Of a DNA stretch of 64,000 nt, positions 45,157 to 55,419 are shown piece by piece (within the stretch, counting starts at the first letter, position 1; the number at the start of each line of letters is the position of its first letter). Source of the DNA: Vibrio algarum (GTDB taxonomy: Bacteria > Pseudomonadota > Gammaproteobacteria > Enterobacterales > Vibrionaceae); assembly GCF_028204155.1 (NCBI RefSeq), contig NZ_JAQLOI010000003.1, forward strand, positions 682,001-746,000. The letters run 5' to 3'. The notes beneath the pieces were generated by a model. It was not told the DNA's origin. It did not search any database and was given only the letters and a program-made list of their open reading frames with translations. The position numbers and the translations under genes are program-made.

Positions 45157-45194
45157 CTGTAACTTTATTTAACTCACAATAAAGGTAGAGGCTC

Positions 45195-46190
45195 ATGAAT
45201 TATTTTAACCTGCCAAAAATCGATCTTCACTGCCACTTAGACGGAAGTGTCCGTCCACAAACTATTATTGAACTTGCCGATGAGCAAGGCTTAAGCTTGC
45301 CTAGCAACGACATTGATGTCATTCGTTCTATGATGATTGCACCCGAAACCTGTCAAAGCCTTGATGAGTATTTAATGCGGTTTGAACTTCCACTTTCAGT
45401 CATGCAAACTGAATCTGGCTTAGAACGCATTGCATTCGAAGTATTTGAAGATTCAGCAAAAGAAAACGTCAAATATTTAGAAGTCCGTTTTGGTCCCCTT
45501 CTGCATCTTCAGCAAAACCTTAGCCTAGACCAAGTATTTCGCAGCGTGATTAAGGGGCTTAAAAAAGCAGAAGAACAATATGACATTAAAGGTAATTTCA
45601 TTCTTTCCGTATTAAGACATATGCCGAAAGATAAGATTAATGAGGTTATTGATGCAGGTTCTAAATATCTACACAACGGTATTGTTGCATTCGATATAGC
45701 AGGTAGTGAAGTCTCTGGATTTAGCCATGGATTCGTACCCCATGCACAATATGCCATTGATAAAGGGTTTCGAGTGACTATTCATGCGGGCGAACAAGGT
45801 GATGGACAGAATGTGCATGACGCTGTCTCACTACTCAAAGCCGAGCGTATCGGTCATGGCATTGGTATTAAAAATCACAAAAATGCCTATAACCTAGTTA
45901 AAAATGATGCTGTTGTACTAGAAACATGTCCTAGCAGTAATATCCAAACCAAAGCGGTTGAGAAACTGAGCGATCACCCATTAGAAAATTTTTATAGAGA
46001 TAGTGTCCTCGTTACTATAAACACCGACAATCGTACAGTATCGAATACAACCATGACGGAAGAAGTTCGCAAAGTCATGGAAGAGTTTCAACTGAGCCGA
46101 AATGATTATTTTGATATCTATAGAGTCAGTGTTGAACGCTCATTTGCGTGCGAGTCAGTAAAACAGCATCTCTTAACTTTCTTAGAGTAA
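45195..46190 (+). CDS. add: adenosine deaminase
   Basis: A 331-residue metal-dependent amidohydrolase converting adenosine or deoxyadenosine to inosine. 'KIDLHCHLDGSVRP' gives the H-x-H zinc ligands; 'TIHAGEQGDGQNVHDAV' the third His and catalytic Glu; 'ERIGHGIGIKN' the active-site His; 'TINTDNRTVSNTTM' the catalytic Asp. The upstream adenine riboswitch is expected to turn it on when adenine is present. Frame complete and length normal. Confidence 0.96.
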   Translation: MNYFNLPKIDLHCHLDGSVRPQTIIELADEQGLSLPSNDIDVIRSMMIAPETCQSLDEYLMRFELPLSVMQTESGLERIAFEVFEDSAKENVKYLEVRFGPLLHLQQNLSLDQVFRSVIKGLKKAEEQYDIKGNFILSVLRHMPKDKINEVIDAGSKYLHNGIVAFDIAGSEVSGFSHGFVPHAQYAIDKGFRVTIHAGEQGDGQNVHDAVSLLKAERIGHGIGIKNHKNAYNLVKNDAVVLETCPSSNIQTKAVEKLSDHPLENFYRDSVLVTINTDNRTVSNTTMTEEVRKVMEEFQLSRNDYFDIYRVSVERSFACESVKQHLLTFLE

Positions 46191-46203
46191 AAATCTTTCA
46201 GGC

Positions 46204-46278
46204 GAGAGTATCAGGCTCTATTTGCATAGACTCTACACATAGAGGATGAAAGCAATGTTGCGCTAGGCCTGTACTCTC
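46204..46278 (+). ncRNA. possible structured RNA between add and the HPF-family gene
   Basis: GAGAGTA-T-CAGGC (46204-46216) pairs with GCCTG-TACTCTC (46267-46278), 12 pairs with one bulged T, enclosing two adjacent 5-bp hairpins, TCTAT-TTGC-ATAGA (46217-46230) and CTCTA-CACA-TAGAG (46231-46244). This forms a three-way junction. It starts 14 bases past add. No T-tract follows. Whether it is a 3'-UTR element, an sRNA or chance pairing cannot be decided here. Confidence 0.4.
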
Positions 46279-46481
46279 TGCCATTATTGAAAAAGTAGCG
46301 AGATGTAAAAAGGCGAAAGTTGTAGCGCAAACCTGTAGCAATTCTGGAACTAGAGGTTAAATCATGTCCATTTCATTCTCATAACACAGAACTTAATCAC
46401 ATATATACAAATCTACACTTGGTGAAAGCATGCCGAGTTTGCTACGTTTAAGTAACACAGTGATTGAAAAGGTATAACTAT

Positions 46482-46838
46482 ATGAAAGTAAATGTTCAAA
46501 CACATCACGTATCAATTAATGACGACTCACGAAAAGAAATTGAAAGTAAATTTGAGAAAGTATCCGCGCATTTCCCACAACTAATCAGTAGCGACATCAT
46601 CATCACCAAAGAACGCGGACAATATGAAGTAGAAATATTCACCAACTATGAAGGTGTAAGGGTTTCAGCAAAATCCTCTAACGATGTCATGTACCCAGGT
46701 ATTGCTGCAGCATTAAAAAAACTCGAGACTGGTCTAAGTACACGTAAAGGCCAATTGAAAGCCGATCTACACGAAAAACCAACCAGCACTAAACCTGAAA
46801 TTGCTTCGGATATAATCCAAGAAATGAAGCTACTTTAA
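46482..46838 (+). CDS. ribosome hibernation factor family protein (HPF/RaiA-like)
   Basis: A 118-residue protein of the S30AE/HPF family: 'MKVNVQTHHVSINDDSRKEI' and 'EVEIFTNYEGVRVSAKSSND' with 'DVMYPGIAAALKKLETGLST' give the beta-alpha-beta-beta-beta-alpha layout of factors that bind the 30S A/P sites and silence ribosomes. It has a short acidic-basic tail and no long C-terminal dimerisation domain. ATG 46482 follows AAGG at suitable spacing. It is too divergent to name as hpf or raiA. Single gene with its own terminator. Confidence 0.8.
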   Translation: MKVNVQTHHVSINDDSRKEIESKFEKVSAHFPQLISSDIIITKERGQYEVEIFTNYEGVRVSAKSSNDVMYPGIAAALKKLETGLSTRKGQLKADLHEKPTSTKPEIASDIIQEMKLL

Positions 46839-46863
46839 CTGAACACAAGTCACACAGATGAGT

Positions 46864-46891
46864 GAAGCCAGCTGTTTAAAGCTGGCTTTTA
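46864..46891 (+). terminator. terminator of the HPF-family gene
   Basis: AAGCCAGC and GCTGGCTT pair around TGTTTAAA, followed by TT. It lies about 27 bases after the stop. Confidence 0.75.
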
Positions 46892-47111
46892 AGATCTAAA
46901 CAAGTCCAAATCAAAATCAGTCTGCTAAATCGACTATACAATTTCAGCACTCCCTAACAAAACTTCGCCTAAGTTGGCAATTTTTTCGCATCTTCACGTC
47001 AAAAACGATAGTTCTTTCCTATACTGTTATTTGCACAGCACATTGATATCACAGTTATTTAACTTCTCCCCTTGGTTTTCTGGATAACAAATAGAGTAAA
47101 GGTGTAAATAG

Positions 47112-50100
47112 TTGGACGCGATTGCAGTAAAAATTAAAATAGCTTCTCAATATAGAGCTATCATTCTTTGCTTCGTTTTGATCCTTGTTTCGTGGATACC
47201 ACGTTCATTTGCATCGCATCCATCGAATGAAAACGCAGTATCTATACAACTGCGTTGGCATCACCAGTTCCAGTTCGCTGGTTACTATGCCGCTTTAGAA
47301 AAAGGCTTTTATCGGGACGAAGGCCTCGAGGTTGAAATTCGTAAAGGAGACCCCGAGCATCAACCCGTGGAAGAAGTTTTATTGGGCCGTGCGCAGTACG
47401 CTCAAGGAAATAGTGAAATCCTGTACAAACGATTACAGGGAAAGCCTCTTGTCGCCCTTGCCGCAATCTTCCAACATTCTCCCTCCGTATTGATTACGTT
47501 GAAAAGCTCTGGGATTCGGTCCGTACATGATCTTATCGGCAAGAAGGTTATGCTGGCTAACAAACACCAAGATGCCGATTTCTTAACCATGCTGCGTAAT
47601 GAAGGGATCTCAACTTCACAGATAACGGCTATTGCTAGCAGCTTTCAGCTCGATGATTTGATTACAGGTAAGGTAGATGCTTTCAATTCGTATATGACCA
47701 ACGAGCCTTATTTTCTTAGAAAACATAACATCCCCTATCACATTATCGACCCGGTATCTTACCGCGTTGATTTTTATAGCGACATTCTATTTACATCAGA
47801 AGAGGAACTACGTAGTCACCCTGCCCGTGTAGAATCGATGCTGCGTGCGACATTGAAAGGATGGCGTTACGCAATGGATAATCCAGAAGAAATAATCGAA
47901 CTGCTTAAAACTAAATATCAAGTAAAAAAACTCGGGATCATCTTCGCTTTGAAGCGCAAGAAATGCGTAAACTGATCCTTCCAGACTTAGTTCAAATTGG
48001 TCATATGAACCATGAACGTTGGCAGCATATGGCCAATTCTTTTGTCACCTCGGGTTTGCTACCTCATACCGACAATTTTGATGGTTTTCTTTATGACCCA
48101 AACCCTAATCTCATACCCTATTGGGTAAAGCCCGTACTTATCATTGCCGTTATATTGGTACTTGCAACTAGCGCATTTAATTTTTATCTCCACTGTTTTA
48201 ATCGGCGCATCGCTTTAGCACAAAAAACCTTGCAAGAAAGTGAAGAGCGATTTAGAGCCCTAAGTGCTGCTACCAATGGTGGTATTGTCATTCATGATAA
48301 AGGCCAAATTCTTGAATGTAACGAAGGCCTAACGGACATAACTGGCTTCAGCTATGCAAAACTCATCGGAATGGATGGTCTTCTACTTATCGCACCAGAA
48401 GATATTGAGACCGTAATAGAAAAGATGCGTACCGACTATACAGAAGCTTATCAAGTAACGGGGGTTCGTGAAGATCGGTCTACTTATCCGCTTGCGATTA
48501 AAGGCAAAAATATTATCTATAAGGGAAAAAATGCCAGGGTAATAGAGTTTCGAGATATCACTGCTCAAAAGAAAACCGAAGAACAACTTAAACTTGCTGC
48601 AAGTGTTTTCACTCACGCTCGCGAGGGGATTGTCATTACGGATGAAAAAGGCAAAATTGTCGACGTAAATGATACCTTTACCCACATCACGGGCTATCAA
48701 CGAGAAGAAGTATTAGGGGAAAACCCACGTATACTCAAGTCTGAACGGCATGACCAAAACTTTTACAATGATATGTGGGAGTCATTACTTACCCACAAGC
48801 AGTGGTCAGGAGAAATTTGGAATAAACGCAAGAATGGTGAGTTATTTGCGGTATTGGTGACCATCAGTGCTGTAACGGATAGCGGAGGAAAAACACACAA
48901 CTACGTTGCTTTATTCTCGGATATCACTCCAATGAAACAACATCAGCTGCAACTCGAACACATCGCCCATTACGATATCCTCACTAACTTACCCAATCGT
49001 ATGCTGTTAGCAGACCGCCTACACCACTCCATTAGTCAATGTGAACGACGAGAGCAATCTCTCGCAGTGGCTTATCTGGATCTAGACGGCTTTAAAGCGA
49101 TTAACGATACCTATGGTCACGATGTCGGTGACGAACTATTGGTCAAACTTTCAAAATTGATGAATGAAAGTTTGCGGGAGGGTGACACATTAGCGCGAAT
49201 AGGCGGCGATGAGTTTGTCGCAATATTGTCCGATATAGAAAAGATGGATGACTGCATATATATATTAGACCGCTTACTTCAGGCAGCAATGACTCCGGTA
49301 GTCATTAGAGACCATACGTTAAAAGTATCCACTAGTATTGGAGTAACGATTTATCCTCAGGACGGCGTTGATGCCGATCAGTTGATGCGTCATGCAGACC
49401 AAGCCATGTATATTGCTAAACAGACTGGGAAAAACCGCTACCATTTATTTGATACCCATGAAGACAAATCTATCAAGACACAACGAGAGACTATTGAGCA
49501 CATCCAGCAAGGAATAGAGCAACACGAATTTGTATTGCATTATCAACCAAAAGTGAATATGAGAACCGGTGTCGTGATAGGCGCAGAGGCCCTAATTCGG
49601 TGGCAACACCCTGAACGTGGCATAATCTACCCATGCGATTTTCTTCCTATAATAGACAGCCACCCCATCAGTTTGGAACTCGGAAATTGGGTCATCAATA
49701 GCGCATTAAATCAGATGACCGAATGGCGGTCTTTGGGGCTTAACATTCCGGTCAGTGTTAACGTAGATGCTTTTCAGCTACAACAATGTGACTTCGCTAA
49801 TCAGCTAACTAAAGCACTTGCTGAACACCCAGCGATAGATCCTCGTCTGCTCCAACTTGAAATACTTGAATCTAGTGCATTGGGTGATATTGCGGAAGTG
49901 TTAACCATTATGAACGCATGCATCAATATAGGTGTTAGTTTTTCACTCGACGATTTTGGAACGGGGTTTTCATCGTTAACCTACCTAAAACGATTACCAG
50001 TCGATCAATTAAAAATTGACCGCAGTTTCGTCAGAGACATGTTGGTCGATCAGGATGATCGAGCTATCGTAATCGGCGTAATCAGCCTAGCATCCGCATT

Positions 50101-50266
50101 TGGACGTCAAGTCATTGCAGAAGGAGTGGAAACCCCAGCTCATGGTGCTCAACTCCTATCGATGGGTTGTGATCGTGCTCAAGGCTATGGTATCGCTAGG
50201 CCTATGCCTGCCGAAAAACTACCAGAATGGGTAGCGCAATGGAAACCAGATGCAACCTGGAATTAG
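47112..50266 (+). CDS. NMT1/THI5-like sensor with PAS-PAS-GGDEF-EAL (frame broken once in this sequence)
   Basis: The full protein is about 1051 residues. After a signal-anchor it has a periplasmic NMT1/THI5-like binding domain ('SIQLRWHHQFQFAGYYAALE', 'GKVDAFNSYMTNEPYFL'), a second membrane helix ('VLIIAVILVLATSAFNFYL'), two PAS domains, a GGDEF with intact 'RIGGDEFVAIL' and I-site 'REGD', and an EAL domain with 'AEALIRW', 'DDFGTGFSSLTYLKRLPVDQ' and 'EGVET'. Both enzyme sites look intact. At A7 47924-47930 the frame breaks; one added A restores 'KTRDHLRFEAQEMRKLILPD'. It starts with TTG 47112 behind AAAGG. Ligand unknown, perhaps a thiamine-precursor-like or sulfonate compound. Confidence 0.82.
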
Positions 50267-50440
50267 TAAAATACTTCACTCTCTTTATCAATCGACAAAT
50301 AGATAAAGATAAAAAACAACCGACCGATAGCGGCTCCATTGTTTCTCCATTTTTCCTCCAACTTTCTCATAGAAAATGAACACAAATTAAGCAGCTAAAT
50401 GCTTCTTGTGATCTTCGTTTTTCTATCTTGGAGTGTCCTT

Positions 50441-51840
50441 ATGACAACCTCTTCAGCAACCAACACGACTGTTCGTTCTCGTGGTTCTTTTGCCTTACGA
50501 GGCTTATTGACACTTAACCGAAAGAGGAAATTGGCTTTAATCTATTCTTTAGGTCTTTTTATCCCTTATCTCATTTCACGCGCCATGAATATGGATGATA
50601 AAGGGGTCTACGTTTCCATCATAAGTATGATTAATCTACTCGCAATGATGGCCTTTTTCGTTCAGTTTCCCTGGGAAGCAGGCTAAAGCAGATTCCTATC
50701 TTTGCTAACATTGACTGGAGCATTTCAAAACATAAAAAAGTAGGGCAATGGTTAGGTGCGATATTTCTGCTACACCCGCTATTCATTCTCGCCCCACGAT
50801 TTTTAGTCTCATTTGACGATGCATTGATCAGTATTATAGAAACGATAACCTCACCACAGATGCTAACTGGCGTTATCGCGTGGTGTCTAATGATTGTTTG
50901 GATACTAACGTCTATATTTAAAAATCGCCTACCTATGCGTTACGAGACATGGCGTTTCACTCACGTTATCGGTTTCGTGGCTATCGCTATTCTTGCCACA
51001 TTGCATGTAACCAGCATAGGAAGCCACGGTCAGTTTCAAACTCAATATAACCTTGTGTGGTGGATTCTATGTTCGCTATCTGTCCTGATGGTTGCATACA
51101 ACTATTTTGTCAAACCTGCACAACTCAAAAAGCAACCATTCACGCTGACTCAAGTATCCAAAATAAGCAGCAGCGATTGGTTAGTCACACTTGAAAACAA
51201 AAACCGTGATGACTTCAGTTTTGAAGCTGGACAATTTGTGTGGCTAAACACCAGCGGCTCTACCAAAGGTGTTAGTGATCATCCATTTTCCATTGCCTCA
51301 TGCAAAAATGAGCTGCCTACCCTTTCATTCATAATCCGTGAACTAGGTGACTACACATCAACACTTGGTACTCTAAAAAAAGGACAAGATGTCTACGTTG
51401 ACGGTCCTTATGGCAGCCTAAGCCTGAAAGATAGCGAGAAAATGCAAGGCATTACCCTTATTGCCGGTGGTGCTGGCATCGGACCAATGTTAAGCCTCCT
51501 GAGAGAACTAGCTCACAAAAAGGAAACGCGTCCAATTCGACTCATCTATGGCAACAACAAATTAGATCAGATGGTCTGCCAACAAGAAATTCTTAGTTTA
51601 GAGTCCGAAATGATCGATTTCCGCCAACAACTCGTTTGTGTCGAAGAGACTGGAATCAAAGGCATTCATACCGGTGTGATTGATAAAACGTGTATAGAGA
51701 AGAACATGAATCTTGGCCAAAAAGATAACTGGGGGATTTATGTCTGCGGCCCAGCACCTATGGTCAATGCCGTTAATCAACATACGAAAACACTCAAGAT
51801 AAACAGCGACCAAATTCACTACGAACAGCTCGCCTTTTAA
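50441..51840 (+). CDS. ferric-reductase-like heme/flavin membrane oxidoreductase (frame broken once in this sequence)
   Basis: The N-terminal membrane part has two helices each with a heme-ligand H-x13-H pair, 'H-KKVGQWLGAIFLL-H' and 'H-VIGFVAIAILATL-H', typical of ferric reductase/NOX-type domains. The C-terminal half is a ferredoxin-NADP reductase module with FAD loop 'DHPFSIASCKNE' and NAD(P) loop 'GGAGIGPMLSLLRELA', ending 'YVCGPAPMVNAV'. It would carry electrons from NAD(P)H through FAD and hemes across the membrane. Near CCC 50669-50671 one base is missing; adding C gives 'FVQFPLGSRLKQIPIFANID'. ATG 50441 has GGAG at eight-base spacing. It leads a three-gene unit with a ferredoxin and a Tat flavoprotein. 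Confidence 0.8.
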
Positions 51841-51864
51841 TTACCAACGGAATTAGGAAAAATT

Positions 51865-52080
51865 ATGCCAATTCATCAAATATCCGGTTGTATAGGCTGC
51901 AAAACTTGCATAGAAAGCTGTCCAACCGATGTTATTCAATTCGATAAACAGAAAAAAGTAGCCGTTATTAAATATCCTGAAGACTGCCAAATTTGTCACC
52001 TCTGTCGACTTTATTGTCCAGTTGGCGCTATCACTATCACACCAGAGAAATCGATTCCTGTCATGGTTTCGTGGAGGTAA
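51865..52080 (+). CDS. 2[4Fe-4S] ferredoxin, AprB-like
   Basis: A 71-residue protein with two cluster motifs, 'CIGCKTCIESCPTD' (9-22) and 'CQICHLCRLYCP' (about 45-56). The wording is nearest to the ferredoxin subunit that accompanies AprA/FrdA-type flavoproteins. It lacks a signal peptide. It is 24 bases after the membrane oxidoreductase and 5 bases before the Tat flavoprotein, so a complex with one or both is likely; if so it would need to hitchhike with the Tat partner or act on the cytoplasmic side. Confidence 0.85.
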   Translation: MPIHQISGCIGCKTCIESCPTDVIQFDKQKKVAVIKYPEDCQICHLCRLYCPVGAITITPEKSIPVMVSWR

Positions 52081-52085
52081 CAACG

Positions 52086-53843
52086 ATGAGTAATAAATAT
52101 GGTCTATCTCGACGTCAGTTTATCGGCGTAGCGGGTGGTGTATTAGGTGCCACAGCTCTTGCAACCGTACCATTCGGTCAAACAGCAGCAGAGGAAAACA
52201 CCCCATCTCTTGATGTTAAAGACTTCACCACCAAAAAACATAAAACCGATGTACTCGTTATCGGTGGAGGCATGGCTGGGTTATTCGCTGCGGTTAAAGC
52301 CCATGATGCCGGTGCAAAGGTAATGATGGTATCCAAAGGGCGGCTTGGTAGCTCTGGCCTTACTCCTTTTGCCAAAGGCATTTTTAGCTACGATAAAGAC
52401 AATGCCGACGTCAGTATCGATGAATTCGTCGCTAAAGTATCTGAGTCCTCATTAGATACCAGTAACCCTGTATTTACTCGACAATTAGCAGAACACTCTT
52501 TTGATCGAGTTCAAGAGCTCAAAGAGTGGGGATTCTTCGATTCTGCACTCTATAACCACAGCTTTATGAAACCGATGACAGAAAGAGAGATCCCGCTTTT
52601 AGAACGGATAATGATTACTCATCTGCTTAAAGAAGATGGTCGTATAGTAGGCGCTTCTGGTTTTAGTTTAAACGAACAAGAGATCATTCACTTCCACGCT
52701 AAAACTGTCATTCTTTGTACAGGCTCTGGCGGCTTCAAGCCAAGTGGCTTTCCGGTTTGCGACCTGACCCATGATGGATCCATTATGGCTTATAAAATTG
52801 GTGCAAAGATCACCGGAAAAGAATGGAACGACGGCCATCCAGGTTCCGCTACCAACTCTGGTTCTTGCTACGATAATTGGCATGGACAGGTAGAAGAAAA
52901 ACCAAATACAACAACAGTCCAAATAAACCACCATTTGGGTGTTGATATGAATTATAAAGCGTATACCCAAGGTGGGCCTGTAACGATGGGGCCTTCTAAA
53001 CCTAACGGGCCCCCTACTAAACAAACCAATGAGGAAACTGGAGGACCTTATGTTCCTCCTGCATTTCGCCAGTCCGGTCCACCACCGAAGCCACCAGAAG
53101 AGACAGGCCTAAGGGCGCTCTTTGCTGGTAACTCGCATTCTGGCCCTCCTGGTATGGGAGGCGTGCAAGTAGGCGGTTCAACCGCAGGTATGGCAATCCA
53201 CAAATCCGAAGGGCTAGTACCCATCGATAGTACTGGACTGAGCACAATACCAGGTCTTTATGCCGCTGGAGATGCACTTGGGTCTTATATGTCTGGTGGT
53301 ATTTATACGCAAATTGGTTCGTCATTAGCGGGCTCCGCAGTACAAGGTGCTATATCCGGTGAAGCTGCGGCATTGGAAAGCAAAAGTATTTCACTACAGA
53401 AGATTAGCCAAACAAAACAATACCGCATTAGCGATGAAATCTTGGCTCCACTGAAGAGAGAAAAAGGCTATAGCTCAGCATGGGTAACTCAAGTATTACA
53501 AAATACTATGATCCCTAACTTCGTTCTATACATCAAAAAAGAACGCATGATGCAGGCCGCTTTAGCCTATGTTGAAGAACTAAAAGAGCATCACGTCCCG
53601 ATGCTGATTGCGGAAGATCTTCACCAACTTAGATTAGCGCATGAAACAGAAAACATGATCATTACTGCAGAAATGAAACTGAAAGCCTCGTTAATGCGTA
53701 CAGAAAGTCGCTGTAGTCACTACCGCCTAGACTATCCAGACGTTGATTACGAAAACTGGCAAGCATGGCTCAACCTATGGCAGGATGAAAACGGTGATAT
53801 GCAGTTTGAAAAACAACCATTCAACTCGATTGATTATAGCTAA
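52086..53843 (+). CDS. Tat-exported FAD-dependent reductase (fumarate reductase/AprA-like)
   Basis: A 585-residue flavoprotein of the FAD_binding_2 group (SdhA/FrdA/AprA superfamily). It has a Tat signal 'SRRQFIGVAGGVLGATALAT' (8-27), FAD loop 'VLVIGGGMAGLFAAVKAHDA' (57-76), 'SSGLTPFAKGIF' and the FAD-closing 'IPGLYAAGDALGSYMSGG'. A proline- and glycine-rich insert (about 297-340, with 'GPPPKPPEET') is unusual. I do not see a clear fumarate-type Arg/His active site, so the substrate is unknown. ATG 52086 follows GGAGG at 52073-52077; a frame open from 51993 overlaps the ferredoxin and is not used. Confidence 0.85.
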   Translation: MSNKYGLSRRQFIGVAGGVLGATALATVPFGQTAAEENTPSLDVKDFTTKKHKTDVLVIGGGMAGLFAAVKAHDAGAKVMMVSKGRLGSSGLTPFAKGIFSYDKDNADVSIDEFVAKVSESSLDTSNPVFTRQLAEHSFDRVQELKEWGFFDSALYNHSFMKPMTEREIPLLERIMITHLLKEDGRIVGASGFSLNEQEIIHFHAKTVILCTGSGGFKPSGFPVCDLTHDGSIMAYKIGAKITGKEWNDGHPGSATNSGSCYDNWHGQVEEKPNTTTVQINHHLGVDMNYKAYTQGGPVTMGPSKPNGPPTKQTNEETGGPYVPPAFRQSGPPPKPPEETGLRALFAGNSHSGPPGMGGVQVGGSTAGMAIHKSEGLVPIDSTGLSTIPGLYAAGDALGSYMSGGIYTQIGSSLAGSAVQGAISGEAAALESKSISLQKISQTKQYRISDEILAPLKREKGYSSAWVTQVLQNTMIPNFVLYIKKERMMQAALAYVEELKEHHVPMLIAEDLHQLRLAHETENMIITAEMKLKASLMRTESRCSHYRLDYPDVDYENWQAWLNLWQDENGDMQFEKQPFNSIDYS

Positions 53844-53978
53844 TTAAGGCATTCAATGAGCAAATAGAATAATGGAGAATAAACGAATTTATCAATAATC
53901 CGTTTTTTCTCCATTTTCTCTGCACATTCTTCATGCAAAGTGACACTAACTTTAGCCATGAACTTTACTGCCTTATTT

Positions 53979-54512
53979 ATGAACAAGATAAAAAACAAAT
54001 TTGCTTCAGTATTGACTCTGTTGTTCATTACATCGATCGTCAACGCAACAGAGATAGTCCACCTCTCATTTGATCTAGGAAATGGGCAAAAATACCATTC
54101 TGAAGTACTTCTACCAAATGAACATAAAGAAGACCTTTATCAAATGGTGTTCCAATCCCTTCATTCAATCACACTATTCACCGAACTAAAGAACGAAGAA
54201 GAAAAAGATTTTCCAATAACAAAACAAGTAACCTACGGGCTAACAGTAGAGTCAAAAGCAATCGATCAAGCTGAAGGGTTATATCGATTTTCCCTCGAAT
54301 ATATGGGCATACCGACACTATCGGTATCAAATGATGAAGAAAATAAGATCGTCTTAAAGAACTCCCCAGAAGATGTAAAATATGAGGTCAATTTCGCTCT
54401 AAATTCAAGTACCCCAGTTTGCAGTAACATGTCTAAAACATCCAACGAGAATACTTCATTCAGTTCTAGTTTTTGTGTTGCTCTTATAGATGCACCATCC
54501 AACACAAAGTAG
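53979..54512 (+). CDS. hypothetical exported protein
   Basis: From ATG 53979 the protein has a signal peptide (MNKIKNKFASVLTLLFITSIVNA) and a mature part of about 150 residues rich in beta-strand patterns and asparagine, with two Cys near the C-terminus ('TPVCSNMSK', 'SSFCVAL') that could form a disulfide. I recognise no family. Another start at 53958 is possible; neither has a clear ribosome binding site. It follows the flavoprotein by about 135 bases and may not be in the same unit. Confidence 0.55.
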   Translation: MNKIKNKFASVLTLLFITSIVNATEIVHLSFDLGNGQKYHSEVLLPNEHKEDLYQMVFQSLHSITLFTELKNEEEKDFPITKQVTYGLTVESKAIDQAEGLYRFSLEYMGIPTLSVSNDEENKIVLKNSPEDVKYEVNFALNSSTPVCSNMSKTSNENTSFSSSFCVALIDAPSNTK

Positions 54513-54546
54513 GTTGAAATTACCTTAATCCTCAAAATACCAAAAC

Positions 54547-55419
54547 TCATTCAGACAAAAGCTGAGCTAATAACCTCGCAAGCAAGGGGTGCTGACCATT
54601 TTTAGGATGAACAAAAAAATAACTCATACCTGAAGATACCGTGTCATCATACAATCTGAGCAAACGCTTTGCTTTAATGTCTCGCTCGGCTAGCTTAATG
54701 TCTCCGATAACAATGCCAAATCCTTGCAGCGCGGCATTCATCGCATGATCCAAAGTAGGAAAATTTTGATTTCTCTTACTCAGACTTCCTTTATAACCAC
54801 GATGAGTTAACCATGCTTTCCAGTCAGTTTGCTCTGCATTTGCATGCAGCCAGGTAAACTGGTCAATCTTATCGTCTAACTTTTTAGGATCCTCTGTTTC
54901 TAATAACCCGGGAATACAAACCGGTGATAGCTGTTCTTCAAACAATAAGTTTGCTTCCAAATAAGACGATTTAGGCACTTTCCCGTAAACAATCGTTGCG
55001 TCAAACACATCAAAATCTGGTGTGACAAAATGAGTCACCGTTGAAGTAAGCTCTACTTTAACTTCTGGGTAGTTTTCCTGAAATTTCATTAAATTAGGTA
55101 AAATCCACGAAGTAATGCAACTCGGCGCATTTAGCTTGATTATTTCCGATTGACTAGACATGCCAACAACAGCTTTACGCAAACGAGTCACGATATCTTC
55201 CGCATGAGGGATAAATTTCTCTCCTTGCGCGGTTAGTTTCAGCCCGCGCGCTTTGCGATAAAAAAGCTGAACACCGAGTAGATCTTCAAGCATTTGAATT
55301 TGCCGACTGACCGCACCTTGAGTGATATTTAGCCTTTCAGCCGCACGGGTCAAATTCAATTGTTTAGCCGTAATCAAAAAGACTTGCAAGCTCTTGATTG
55401 AGGGTAATCTATTGTTCAT
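54547..55419 (-). CDS. LysR-family regulator, GcvA-like
   Basis: A 290-residue LysR regulator: 'MNNRLPSIKSLQVFLITAKQ' and helix-turn-helix 'NLTRAAERLNITQGAVSRQI' (about 17-48), then an effector domain with 'FGIVIGDIKLAERDI', the layout of the GcvA subgroup that often controls amino-acid genes. It diverges from the HisC-like/binding-protein unit at 55602, its most likely target. Confidence 0.88.
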   Translation of the reverse strand: MNNRLPSIKSLQVFLITAKQLNLTRAAERLNITQGAVSRQIQMLEDLLGVQLFYRKARGLKLTAQGEKFIPHAEDIVTRLRKAVVGMSSQSEIIKLNAPSCITSWILPNLMKFQENYPEVKVELTSTVTHFVTPDFDVFDATIVYGKVPKSSYLEANLLFEEQLSPVCIPGLLETEDPKKLDDKIDQFTWLHANAEQTDWKAWLTHRGYKGSLSKRNQNFPTLDHAMNAALQGFGIVIGDIKLAERDIKAKRLLRLYDDTVSSGMSYFFVHPKNGQHPLLARLLAQLLSE

